NCBI GenBank assembly: GCA_038120515.1
Contig: JAYOLW010000003.1
Coordinates: 37,264 to 101,263 of the forward strand
Direction: 5' to 3'
DNA: 64,000 nucleotides
Source: JADHOX01 sp038120515
GTDB taxonomy: Bacteria > Pseudomonadota > Alphaproteobacteria > Rickettsiales > JABIRX01
A program made the translations under genes and the position numbers. Under the pieces are notes generated by a model that was not told the origin of the DNA, ran no database searches, and saw only the letters and a list, made by a program, of their open reading frames with translations. Each line of letters opens with the position of its first letter. Positions within the stretch are counted from its first letter, which is position 1. This document shows, piece by piece, positions 44,151 to 52,397 of this stretch.

Positions 44151-45209
44151 ATGATAAATTATAAAGCTAATATCAATAATGATATTTTAAATCTAATTAG
44201 TGAAATAGAAGAATTCAAAGGAAGATGGCAAGCAATTAATACCTTATCTCCTGATCGTCTAAAAATGCTGAAAAAATCAGCAACTATTGAATCAATTGCT
44301 TCAAGCACAAGAATAGAAGGTGCTAAATTAAGCGATACACAGGTGGAGACCCTTCTTTCCAATATCAATAAAACATCATTTAGAAATCGTGATGAAGAAG
44401 AAGTTGCTGGTTATTCTGATGCAATGGATTTGATCTTAAGTAATTTTGATGATCTAGAAATTAGTGAAAATCATATAAAACAACTTCATTCAATTTTACT
44501 AAAACATAGCTCGAAAGATATTCGCCATAGAGGTGAATATAAAAAATTAGACAATCATGTAGTTGCTTTTGATGAAAATGGCAAAGAAATAGGAGTTGTT
44601 TTTAAAACTGCCACACCATTTGAAACGCCAATGAAAATGACAGATTTAGTTGTTTGGATTAATAAATCTTTAGAATTAAAAGAAACTCACCCTCTAATCA
44701 TAACTGGAATTTTTATTGTAGTATTTTTAGCAATTCATCCTTTTCAAGATGGCAATGGCAGGTTATCAAGAATTTTAACCAATTTATTATTACTAAAACT
44801 TGGTTATGGCTATATCCAATATAGCTCTTTAGAAAGTATTATTGAGGAAAATAAAGACCTTTACTACAAAAATTTGCGAGATTGTCAAAAAACTTTAGAT
44901 AGCAAAAAAATTAAATTTGAGAATTGGCTAATATTCTTCTTAAAATCTCTAAAAAAACAAAAAGATAATTTAGAGAAAAAAATTAAAGCTGAGAAAATTT
45001 TACAGGAGAATTTTGATAAATTGCATTTACAAATTTTAGAAATTCTTAAAAATCATAATTCCCTTTCAGTTTCTGATATTCAGAAATTATCTGGTGCTAA
45101 TTACAATACCCTAAAAGTTAAACTGAAAGATTTAGTGCAAATGAAAAAGATTGTGACGGTTGGTAAAGGTAGAGGTGTTGTTTATCAAATTAAAATAAAT
45201 CAGAATTAA
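44151..45209 (+). CDS. Fic-family AMPylase with autoinhibitory helix
   Basis: 352 residues. The Fic core motif is HPFQDGNGRLSR at 196-207 with catalytic His196, so nucleotidyl transfer to target hydroxyls should work. The class II inhibitory motif (S/T)xxxE(G/N) is present as S52-TRI-E56-G57 upstream, so the enzyme is self-inhibited. The C-terminus is a winged helix (SVSDIQKLSGANYNTLKVKLKDLVQMKKIV), as in DUF4172-like Fic proteins that bind DNA or a partner. The next gene starts 2 bp later, suggesting a functional pair. Confidence 0.9.
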   Translation: MINYKANINNDILNLISEIEEFKGRWQAINTLSPDRLKMLKKSATIESIASSTRIEGAKLSDTQVETLLSNINKTSFRNRDEEEVAGYSDAMDLILSNFDDLEISENHIKQLHSILLKHSSKDIRHRGEYKKLDNHVVAFDENGKEIGVVFKTATPFETPMKMTDLVVWINKSLELKETHPLIITGIFIVVFLAIHPFQDGNGRLSRILTNLLLLKLGYGYIQYSSLESIIEENKDLYYKNLRDCQKTLDSKKIKFENWLIFFLKSLKKQKDNLEKKIKAEKILQENFDKLHLQILEILKNHNSLSVSDIQKLSGANYNTLKVKLKDLVQMKKIVTVGKGRGVVYQIKINQN

Positions 45210-45211
45210 TT

Positions 45212-46006
45212 ATGAAAAGTAAAGCTTCACCAAGACAAGTGATGAATATAATAGATTTAACACAAAATGAGATATGGAATAACTATAAATCATATGACAA
45301 GGTTTTGTCTTATATTAAGAGATGGCAAAAACCAATATCGGATGTTAATAATACTGGATGGAATGGTTATGATGGGGGTAATTTCGAGATAATTTATAAT
45401 GATCAAAACAATACGCAAATTAACCTTGTAAAGACCCTTAATAATATGGATGACGATACTTTGTTTCGTGTGGCAGTTGATATGGGTGTGCAAATTCCTA
45501 ATATAATATATGCGGTTCCTAAAATTATTGATATCACTGCTGATAATTACAAAGATATTCATACAGTATTGGAGAATGCTTTTAAAAAAGTAAACGAGGA
45601 TCCATCACATTCAATTGCATTAGCAAATTCAGCACTGGAAACCATAATAAAAAGAATATTAAAGGATATAAAACCAAATTATAATCCGAAAGATACATTA
45701 TACAAATTGGCTCAAACTATTTTAAAAGAATTTAAGATTATTCATAATGAAAAAGAAATTCTAGATATACGCCAGATTGGAAGTGGGTTACTAAACACAG
45801 CTCAATCTATTGAGAACTTAAGAAGCAACCATACAAAAGAATCTCATGGTAAATTAGAAGATGACTATATAATTGATGACCCTCTATATGCTTACTTTAT
45901 AATTAATGCAGTTTCATCTGTTGGGTTGTTTTTGCTAAACTTTTATGAACAAAAATACTCAAAAAAAGAAGAAATAATAGATGAATGTGATGATATTCCA
46001 TTCTAG
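45212..46006 (+). CDS. Abortive-infection (Abi_C-type) protein
   Basis: 264 residues. The C-terminal half resembles the Abi_C/HEPN-like domain of AbiJ-type abortive infection proteins: ALANSALETIIKRIL, DTLYKLAQTILKEFKII, then IGSGLLNTAQSIENLRSNHTKESHG, with Arg and His near the usual HEPN RxxxxH positions. HEPN domains are often RNases. The N-terminal half is unassigned. Two bp after the Fic gene, so a two-gene anti-phage or toxin module is possible. Assignment is by motif only. Confidence 0.65.
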   Translation: MKSKASPRQVMNIIDLTQNEIWNNYKSYDKVLSYIKRWQKPISDVNNTGWNGYDGGNFEIIYNDQNNTQINLVKTLNNMDDDTLFRVAVDMGVQIPNIIYAVPKIIDITADNYKDIHTVLENAFKKVNEDPSHSIALANSALETIIKRILKDIKPNYNPKDTLYKLAQTILKEFKIIHNEKEILDIRQIGSGLLNTAQSIENLRSNHTKESHGKLEDDYIIDDPLYAYFIINAVSSVGLFLLNFYEQKYSKKEEIIDECDDIPF

Positions 46007-46153
46007 TATGAAGATTATGCATTCTCCGTTTTAGAAAAATCAGAAACTGATTAGAAGTTCTGAGAGTAGATGAATAAAAGATTTGTGAGTAAAGATGAGT
46101 AATCGTGAGTCAAATAAGAGTAATTGTGAGTACTCCATAGTAACTCTGAGCAC

Positions 46154-46241
46154 TGGCGGAGAGGACAGGATTTGAACCTGCGAGACGTTGCCGTCAACAC
46201 GCTTTCCAGGCGTGCGCCTTAAACCACTCGGCCACCTCTCC
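46154..46241 (-). tRNA. tRNA-Ser (anticodon GGA)
   Basis: Class II tRNA on the minus strand: acceptor GGAGAGG pairs with CCTCTCC, D arm GCCGAGTGGTTTAAGGC, anticodon stem CACGC/GCGTG around loop CTGGAAA (anticodon GGA), long variable arm, T loop TTCAAAT, encoded CCA. Decodes UCC and UCU. The first 18 nt (5' part) recur downstream in a duplicated segment. Confidence 0.95.
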
Positions 46242-46278
46242 ATTTGGAGATATTTCGTATATCTGCCTCTTTATATAA
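46224..46278. repeat. Copy 1 of a tandem duplication including the tRNA-Ser 5' end
   Basis: These 55 bp, from the first 18 nt of tRNA-Ser through TTTATATAA, recur exactly at 46396-46450 (offset 172). The sequence continues in copy 1 with TCTAGAATTTG (46279-46331), which recurs after the N gap at 46551-46603 with one mismatch. Confidence 0.9.
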
Positions 46279-46366
46279 TCTAGAATTTGTTTTATGCCAG
46301 TGGTTTTCCAGGGCTTATTACAGAATTTATTGCTTAATAAATTTAATTTCGCCCGCTACGCTCATC

Positions 46367-46386
46367 AAAAAGCTTAACGCTTTTTT
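46367..46386. terminator. Weak terminator-like hairpin
   Basis: AAAAAGC, TTAAC, GCTTTTT, then one more T. It could end the lolCD transcript on the minus strand before the tRNA gene, or be fortuitous; only two G-C pairs support it. Confidence 0.35.
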
Positions 46387-46395
46387 ATGGCTTGC

Positions 46396-46450
46396 CCACT
46401 CGGCCACCTCTCCATTTGGAGATATTTCGTATATCTGCCTCTTTATATAA
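46396..46450. repeat. Copy 2 of the tRNA-Ser-end duplication
   Basis: Identical to 46224-46278, including 18 nt of the tRNA-Ser 5' region (46396-46413) but no more of the tRNA. It ends at the N gap. Confidence 0.9.
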
Positions 46451-46550
46451 NNNNNNNNNNNNNNNNNNNNNNNNNNNNNNNNNNNNNNNNNNNNNNNNNN
46501 NNNNNNNNNNNNNNNNNNNNNNNNNNNNNNNNNNNNNNNNNNNNNNNNNN
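46451..46550. other. Assembly gap (100 N)
   Basis: Scaffold gap inside the duplication. Copy 1 is continuous across the same point, so the missing length relative to copy 1 could be zero. Confidence 0.98.
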
Positions 46551-46650
46551 TCTAGAATTTGTTTTATGCCAGTGGTTTTCCAGGGCTTATTGCAGAATTT
46601 ATTTTACAATTCATCTTCGCAATGAAACCTCTATACTAATCAACCCAAAA

Positions 46651-47331
46651 CTATACAAATGAGCTAATAACACCATGCTCAATGGTAAGAACCCTATCAG
46701 AGCGCTTGGCTAAATCATGATTATGCGTTACAAAAACTGTCGCAATTTTATGCTTTTCAATGGCATTGCGAAAAATAGTAAAAATATTATCGGCATTATC
46801 AGGATCGAGATTTCCTGTTGGCTCATCAGCAAGTAACAATTTAGGCTTGTGAACTATTGCTCTTGCAATAGCAACCCTTTGCTGCTCACCACCAGATAAA
46901 CTACCAGGTTTATGATTTGCTCTATTTAGAATCTTTAAATCCTCTAAAATATCTAAAGCTCTAGCTTTAGCATCTTTTTTCTCAACATTGTTAATCATCA
47001 ATGGCATCATAATATTCTCAAGAGCCGTAAATTCAGCTAGCAAATGATGAAATTGAAAAATAAAACCAAAATCCGACCTTCTAATTTTAGTCTTATTAAA
47101 ATCTGATAGTTTACTATAACTATTACCAAGAAATTTTATCTCACCATTATCATAACCATCAAGTAAGCCAATAATTTGAAGTAAAGTAGATTTACCACAA
47201 CCAGAAGGCCCGACTAAACTAATAAACTCACCTTCAGAAACTGCTAAATTTACATCTTTTAAGATATCCAATTTAACATCACCTTGAATAAAAGATTTTT
47301 CTAATTTGGAAATTTCAATGATTTTATTCAT
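46651..47331 (-). CDS. lolD: LolD, lipoprotein-release ABC ATPase
   Basis: 226-residue ATPase of the LolCDE complex that extracts lipoproteins from the inner membrane. Walker A GPSGCGKST, signature LSGGEQQRVAIARA, Walker B LLLADEPTGNLD, and the LolD-type FQFHHLLAEFTALENIMMP. It overlaps lolC by 8 bp. Lipoproteins in this window (2061, 9200, 16982, 36308 and others) would be clients. Confidence 0.96.
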   Translation of the reverse strand: MNKIIEISKLEKSFIQGDVKLDILKDVNLAVSEGEFISLVGPSGCGKSTLLQIIGLLDGYDNGEIKFLGNSYSKLSDFNKTKIRRSDFGFIFQFHHLLAEFTALENIMMPLMINNVEKKDAKARALDILEDLKILNRANHKPGSLSGGEQQRVAIARAIVHKPKLLLADEPTGNLDPDNADNIFTIFRNAIEKHKIATVFVTHNHDLAKRSDRVLTIEHGVISSFV

Positions 47332-48574
47332 AACGTAAAATTTCAGCAGGATGACATTTTGATGCTTTCCAAGCAGGATAAATAGCTGCCAGGAAAGAAA
47401 TAATTAAAGCAAGCAAAGCAACATTAATAATAGTTGCCGGCTCCGTATGAGCAGGTAAATCAGTTAAGAAATAAATAATTGGATCAAATAAGGTAACACC
47501 AGTTAATTTCTCAAGACCAACTTTGATATTATCAATATTATAAGCAAATAAAGAACCAAGAATAACTCCAAGCGAAGTGCCAACTAAGCCAATCATAGCA
47601 CCACAAATAAAAAATATTTTAGTAATATTTGCCCTAGAAAAACCAATGGTTCTAAGCAAGGCAATATTCTTCATCTTATCCTGCACTAACATAACAAGAC
47701 TTGAGATAATATTAAAAGCCGCAACAATAATAATTAAAGTAAGGATTAAAAACATCACATTACGTTCAACATTTAAAGCATTGATATAACTACGGTTAAC
47801 TGCTTGCCAATCATGAATAAAAACTTCAAAACCATTTATATTAATCATATTTTGAATTTCAGCAGCTAGGAAGTCAGTAGCGTTAATATCATTAGCCATA
47901 ATTTCAATTTGCGATACCGCATCATAATATCGAAATTGGGTTGCTACTAAATCTAACGGAATAAAAATTGTACTACTATCATATTCATACATACCAACTT
48001 CAAAAATTGCTCCAACCTCATAATCCTTAATTCTTGGAATTAAACCAAGGAAAGTTGAATGAGTTTGTGGTGCAACTAAACGGAAAATCGAACCAACATG
48101 AAGACCTAACTTTTCAGCAAGTCTTGAGCCAACCATAACTTTACCATTTTCAAAACTTACCTTATCACCTTTGATGATGTTATTAGCAATTAATGGTTTA
48201 GCAAAAAGATCATCCGCTTCAATACCTCGTACATTAGCAGCCGAAGCATCTTGATTATGCAAAATCATTGCATGAGTATTAATCAGCAGATTAACTGATT
48301 TAACACCTTCAAGCTTTTTAAGCTCAGGAATTATTTTATAATGCTCGGTTAATTTTCCAGAATTTGCAATCAGATTAATATGGGAATTAATTCCTAAGAT
48401 ACGATCGATCAGCTCAATTCTAAAACCATTCATAACTGACATCACAACAATTAAAGTAGCAACACCAATTGCAATACCAAGCAACGAGAAAAAGCCATTA
48501 ATAGAGATAAAGCCTTCTTTACGTTTAGATCTCAAATAACGAAATGCGATAAAAATCTCAGTTTTATTAAACAT
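47324..48574 (-). CDS. lolC: LolC/E-type lipoprotein-release permease
   Basis: 416 residues with four transmembrane helices and a large periplasmic domain. Signature start AFRYLRSKRKEGFISINGFFSLLGIAIGVATLIVVMSVMNGF, then FLTLIIIVAAFNIISSLVMLVQDKMKNIALLRTIGF. In many alphaproteobacteria one such permease (LolC-like, as LolF) forms a homodimer, so a separate LolE is not needed. It overlaps lolD by 8 bp. Confidence 0.95.
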   Translation of the reverse strand: MFNKTEIFIAFRYLRSKRKEGFISINGFFSLLGIAIGVATLIVVMSVMNGFRIELIDRILGINSHINLIANSGKLTEHYKIIPELKKLEGVKSVNLLINTHAMILHNQDASAANVRGIEADDLFAKPLIANNIIKGDKVSFENGKVMVGSRLAEKLGLHVGSIFRLVAPQTHSTFLGLIPRIKDYEVGAIFEVGMYEYDSSTIFIPLDLVATQFRYYDAVSQIEIMANDINATDFLAAEIQNMININGFEVFIHDWQAVNRSYINALNVERNVMFLILTLIIIVAAFNIISSLVMLVQDKMKNIALLRTIGFSRANITKIFFICGAMIGLVGTSLGVILGSLFAYNIDNIKVGLEKLTGVTLFDPIIYFLTDLPAHTEPATIINVALLALIISFLAAIYPAWKASKCHPAEILRYE

Positions 48575-48623
48575 AAGCTAAAATTAGTTAGTTCTTAATA
48601 GCAATTAACATTTTAAAATCTAG

Positions 48624-48633
48624 NNNNNNNNNN
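48624..48633. other. Assembly gap (10 N)
   Basis: Ten N in the intergenic region between lolC and ndk. The flanks carry no gene, so nothing coding appears lost. Confidence 0.98.
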
Positions 48634-48734
48634 AGCTTTATTAGGAAACACCGATAATTATGAAGATTTTTAATTGCTCTTTGATGAAAAAGCTCTAAAA
48701 TAACGCAAGTTAAATAACTAATTTAATTAAAATA

Positions 48735-49154
48735 ATGACTCAAAGAACTTTTTCTATAATCAAACCTGATGCTACTAAGAGAAATTTAACTGGTAGAATC
48801 AATACAATTTTTGAAGATAATGGCCTACGTATTGTTGCCCAAAAAAGAATTAAACTTTCAAAAACTCAAGCTGAACAATTTTATGAAGTACATAAAGAAC
48901 GCCCTTTTTATGGTAGCTTAGTTGAATTCATGACTTCAGGTCCTGTTGTTGTTCAAGTTTTAGAAGGTGAAGATGCCGTAGCTAAAAACCGTGAATTAAT
49001 GGGTGCTACAAACCCAAATGAAGCAGCTGATGGTACAGTTAGAAAACTTTATGCTGAATCAATCGAAGCTAATTCTGTGCATGGTTCAGATAGTGCTGAA
49101 AATGCAGCAAATGAAATAAAATTCTTCTTCACTGAAGAACAAATCGTTGGTTAA
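48735..49154 (+). CDS. ndk: Nucleoside diphosphate kinase
   Basis: 139-residue Ndk that transfers the terminal phosphate between NTPs and NDPs. It starts MTQRTFSIIKPDATKRNLTGRI; the catalytic His is in SIEANSVHGSDSAENAANEI. Length typical. It is followed by a strong terminator. Confidence 0.97.
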   Translation: MTQRTFSIIKPDATKRNLTGRINTIFEDNGLRIVAQKRIKLSKTQAEQFYEVHKERPFYGSLVEFMTSGPVVVQVLEGEDAVAKNRELMGATNPNEAADGTVRKLYAESIEANSVHGSDSAENAANEIKFFFTEEQIVG

Positions 49155-49181
49155 TATATTTAACCAAATTCTAAATAATTA

Positions 49182-49214
49182 GGCTCGGATCAGCAATGCT
49201 CCGGGCTTTTTTTT
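49182..49214 (+). terminator. Rho-independent terminator after ndk
   Basis: GCTCGGA, 10-nt loop, TCCGGGC, followed by eight T. Confidence 0.85.
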
Positions 49215-49222
49215 GACTAGTA

Positions 49223-50872
49223 TTAAAAGTTACGAATGATACTTTCAGTACCAATCATTTTCTGAAAATCTGCTTTTTTACTTATAGATAAAGCCTCATT
49301 TTTACTTTTAAATGGACCGACATATACAACATGGAAATTACGTTTTTTCACTAATCTCTCAACAATAAAAACGTTACCATATTTACCAAGATTCTTTTTA
49401 AGCTTTGTTGAGTTTTTAGGATAAATAAAGCTACCAGATTGAATATAAAAACCCTGCTCTTTCATTTTATCAGATTGTTTAATAACAGGTGTCACGGCAA
49501 GCAATTTAGCTGCATCTTCTTGTTTTTTAAGATCTTGAATATAGGATTGATTCATTTTAACATCAGCTTTTGTAGCTATATCTATGTTATAAAAGTTATA
49601 GATCAAATTATACTTAATAAGCTCAGTAGGATTTGCTTTATTAAAAGCCCAACTAGTCATTGCTAGATAATTAATTTCAGAAAAGTTTTTTGCTATATCA
49701 TCAGCAGAAACGGAATATTGCTTAGCTAAATCTTTATAAAAGCTTTTGCTAACTTGAACACGCTTGGGAGATTCTTGTTTTACTTCATTATTTGCAATTA
49801 CTTCAGGTACAACTGGATTTACTATTGCAACAGCAGCTACTGGTAAAACAGCATTACTCATATCAATTGGATCTATAATATCCATTTCAATTTCTTGTAA
49901 ATTTTGCAACTCTTCTATATCCTTTGGTTCATCAACTTTGGTAGTTGTTACAACATTGTTTGCTGAAGCACTAGCCTCAACTGGAATATTAGTTTCTACA
50001 TTAGCATTATTATCAGGAATATCTTTAACAATTTCTGGCTCATTTAAATCATCCAATTTTCTATCTCTATCAGCGATTTCATCAGCTACAGTTATACAGC
50101 TATTTAAACTTACATCATTATTTATAATTTTATAGCATGGATAATCAGCAACATCTGCAAATTCAGTATCTAAAACAATTTCAAATTCAATTTGGTCATT
50201 CATATAATTTGCGATTTTAGCTAAAACAGTATTAGAAATTGCTATCGATTTTTTTTCAAAAATTTTATTTAAATGTTTATTTGACTCACTAACTAACTTT
50301 TGGTTAATTTTAATTAAGTCTAATCTATGAGTTTCATTAAGTGGTTCAATTAGAAAGCTAAACATTTTCTTATCCGAATTTGATATTACTAAATCAATAG
50401 TATCCTTGTCGTTATTATTTTTAAGATAAGGATTTGAATTTGAAATTAGTAAAATCTCAAAATTGTCGAAATTATTATTAGTAACTGCTCGCATCAAAGG
50501 AGTGAAACCGGAAAAATCCTGAGCATTAATTTGGGCGCCATTATCAATTAAAATTTTAACAATTTCAGATTTTTTATTCCTTGCAGCATAATGCAGTGCC
50601 ATAACATCATTTAGAGTTTTGGCATTAACATTAGCACCATTTTGAATTAAAAAATTGACAATATCAGGAGAGGATTTTTGCGCGGCATGCATAAGTGCAG
50701 TTTTTCCAGATTGATCCTGCATATTAATATCAGTACCAGAAGCTATTAAGGATTCAACAAGACCAAAAGATTTATTATCGATAGCATTATAAAAAGGATT
50801 AGTAATATTTTCAGCAAAAGCTTTGAAACTAAACAAAAATGCTAGAATTAAAAAATAATAAATTCGCGTCAT
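49223..50872 (-). CDS. Exported ankyrin-repeat protein with SPOR domain
   Basis: 549 residues: signal peptide (MTRIYYFLILAFLFSFKAFA), four or five ankyrin repeats (about 28-170; GKTALMHAAQKSSPDIVNFLIQNG, MALHYAARNKKSEIVKILIDNG, FTPLMRAVTNNNFDN), a long acidic, proline-poor linker (about 260-390), and a C-terminal SPOR domain (about 465-549; GFYIQSGSFIYP, FHVVYVGPFKSKNEAL). An Ank-SPOR fusion would place protein-binding repeats at the periplasmic division site. The linker contains PVVPEV. Divergent from tolC. Confidence 0.86.
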   Translation of the reverse strand: MTRIYYFLILAFLFSFKAFAENITNPFYNAIDNKSFGLVESLIASGTDINMQDQSGKTALMHAAQKSSPDIVNFLIQNGANVNAKTLNDVMALHYAARNKKSEIVKILIDNGAQINAQDFSGFTPLMRAVTNNNFDNFEILLISNSNPYLKNNNDKDTIDLVISNSDKKMFSFLIEPLNETHRLDLIKINQKLVSESNKHLNKIFEKKSIAISNTVLAKIANYMNDQIEFEIVLDTEFADVADYPCYKIINNDVSLNSCITVADEIADRDRKLDDLNEPEIVKDIPDNNANVETNIPVEASASANNVVTTTKVDEPKDIEELQNLQEIEMDIIDPIDMSNAVLPVAAVAIVNPVVPEVIANNEVKQESPKRVQVSKSFYKDLAKQYSVSADDIAKNFSEINYLAMTSWAFNKANPTELIKYNLIYNFYNIDIATKADVKMNQSYIQDLKKQEDAAKLLAVTPVIKQSDKMKEQGFYIQSGSFIYPKNSTKLKKNLGKYGNVFIVERLVKKRNFHVVYVGPFKSKNEALSISKKADFQKMIGTESIIRNF

Positions 50873-51050
50873 ATTATAATATTGTTAATTTATAATTTAC
50901 GTTAGTTTTTCTTTTAGCAACAAAACTAATAGATATTTAATTAAAGCTACTTTAAGTATTTCCTGGAAAATTGTAGCAAAATAAAAAAAAATCATAATAG
51001 ATTCATAACCAAATAATAACCACCTTAAGAAATTAATTTGTCTTTTAAAA

Positions 51051-52376
51051 ATGAAATTTCAAGCAAAAAAATTCCCAATATTAATCAATAGTAACATATA
51101 TAAATTCATAATTCTGCTTTTTCTTGCATTGTCACCATTAAAAACAGTATTTGCCCAAGATTTTCATGATTTTTTAAGGCAGATTGCTATTAGCAATTCA
51201 AAGATTCAAGCAAGCTTTTACAATCTCAAAGCCATGACAGATGGTAAAATGTCAACAGTTGGAGAATATCTACCTCAAGCTAAGTTACATTATAATTATC
51301 AGATCCAAGATATTCAAAATGTCACGGGTAATATTGAAGATAATTATGAGACTAATGAATATAATCTTAATATTAGCCAGAAAGTTTTAGTTCCAGAAAT
51401 CAGGCCTCTGCTTTCCAAGACAAAATTAAAAATTGAATATGCCAAACTTGAATATTTAAAAACGAAATCTTCGGTTTTTAAAGATGTCATTGATAATCTG
51501 GTAAATATTGAAGCACTTACACAGCAATTATTATTTCAAGAAAACAACAAAGATTTAAATGCTAATTTATATAAGGTAGCTGAAATCAAAAGCAAATCTG
51601 GATTAATTAACGAAATTGATCTTTTGCAATCAAAAACTGAGTTTCTAAAGGCCAAGTCAGATTTTATTAATGTTGCCAAACAGCTCTCAATTGCCAAAGC
51701 AAAATTTGAGAAATTAACTGGAAGCAATTTTATTATAGAATTTAATCTTTTACAATATATTCAAAATTTTGATTTTAATCTTAATCAAACTATTGAATCA
51801 GCAATAGAAAATAATTTTGATGCATTACTTGCACAAAACACCTTAAACCAATATAAACAAGAGAAGAAAATTCAATTTGCTGATCATTTACCTTCAGCTG
51901 ATTTTTATTACAATCATCAAAAAACAAGAGGGAGATATTCTTATTACACAAATGATGATGAAGAGAATGACTTTATAACTTATGGTATCAATGTTACGGT
52001 GCCGATCTTTTCTTCATTTAAGAACACATCCGATGTTATTGCTAGTTCAAACTTAGTTATTGCCAAAGAGCAGGAATTATATGAGATAACGAAGACTATC
52101 AAAGAGGAAGTAACCAGTATTTGGGAAGAGTTGAATGTAAATTTAGCCTTAAAAAAGGAGCATGAGAGCTATGTTGAATTTGCTGAAAAATCATATCAAG
52201 CTGTAAAAAGCCAGTATGAATCAAGGCTGAAAGACATAACCTATTTACTTGATGCTCAGAACACTCTTTTAGATGCAAAATCAAAATTAAATAAAACAAA
52301 TGCAGAATTGGTAAAAAATTACTTTGCAATAATTTTTCTTACTGGCAAACTTGATGAAAATATTTTTAATTATTAA
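51051..52376 (+). CDS. tolC: TolC-family outer-membrane channel
   Basis: 441 residues, signal peptide (up to about residue 36, LKTVFA), then the two TolC/OEP repeats rich in long helices (NLNISQKVLVPEIRPLLSKTKLKIEYAKLEYLKTKSSVFKD and TKTIKEEVTSIWEELNVNLALKKEH, both described by position only at about 105-150 and 345-372). It is the outer-membrane channel for type I secretion or RND efflux. The PopZ-like gene follows 21 bp later, a conserved alphaproteobacterial order. Confidence 0.9.
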   Translation: MKFQAKKFPILINSNIYKFIILLFLALSPLKTVFAQDFHDFLRQIAISNSKIQASFYNLKAMTDGKMSTVGEYLPQAKLHYNYQIQDIQNVTGNIEDNYETNEYNLNISQKVLVPEIRPLLSKTKLKIEYAKLEYLKTKSSVFKDVIDNLVNIEALTQQLLFQENNKDLNANLYKVAEIKSKSGLINEIDLLQSKTEFLKAKSDFINVAKQLSIAKAKFEKLTGSNFIIEFNLLQYIQNFDFNLNQTIESAIENNFDALLAQNTLNQYKQEKKIQFADHLPSADFYYNHQKTRGRYSYYTNDDEENDFITYGINVTVPIFSSFKNTSDVIASSNLVIAKEQELYEITKTIKEEVTSIWEELNVNLALKKEHESYVEFAEKSYQAVKSQYESRLKDITYLLDAQNTLLDAKSKLNKTNAELVKNYFAIIFLTGKLDENIFNY

Positions 52377-52397
52377 AAAAATCTAAAAGAGGTTTAA

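Larger units (their letters stand above)
46242..46650. other. 409-bp repeat-rich gap between tRNA-Ser and lolD
   Basis: No gene seen. It holds the duplicated segments, a terminator-like AAAAAGC-TTAAC-GCTTTTT (46367-46385), and the N run. Confidence 0.6.
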
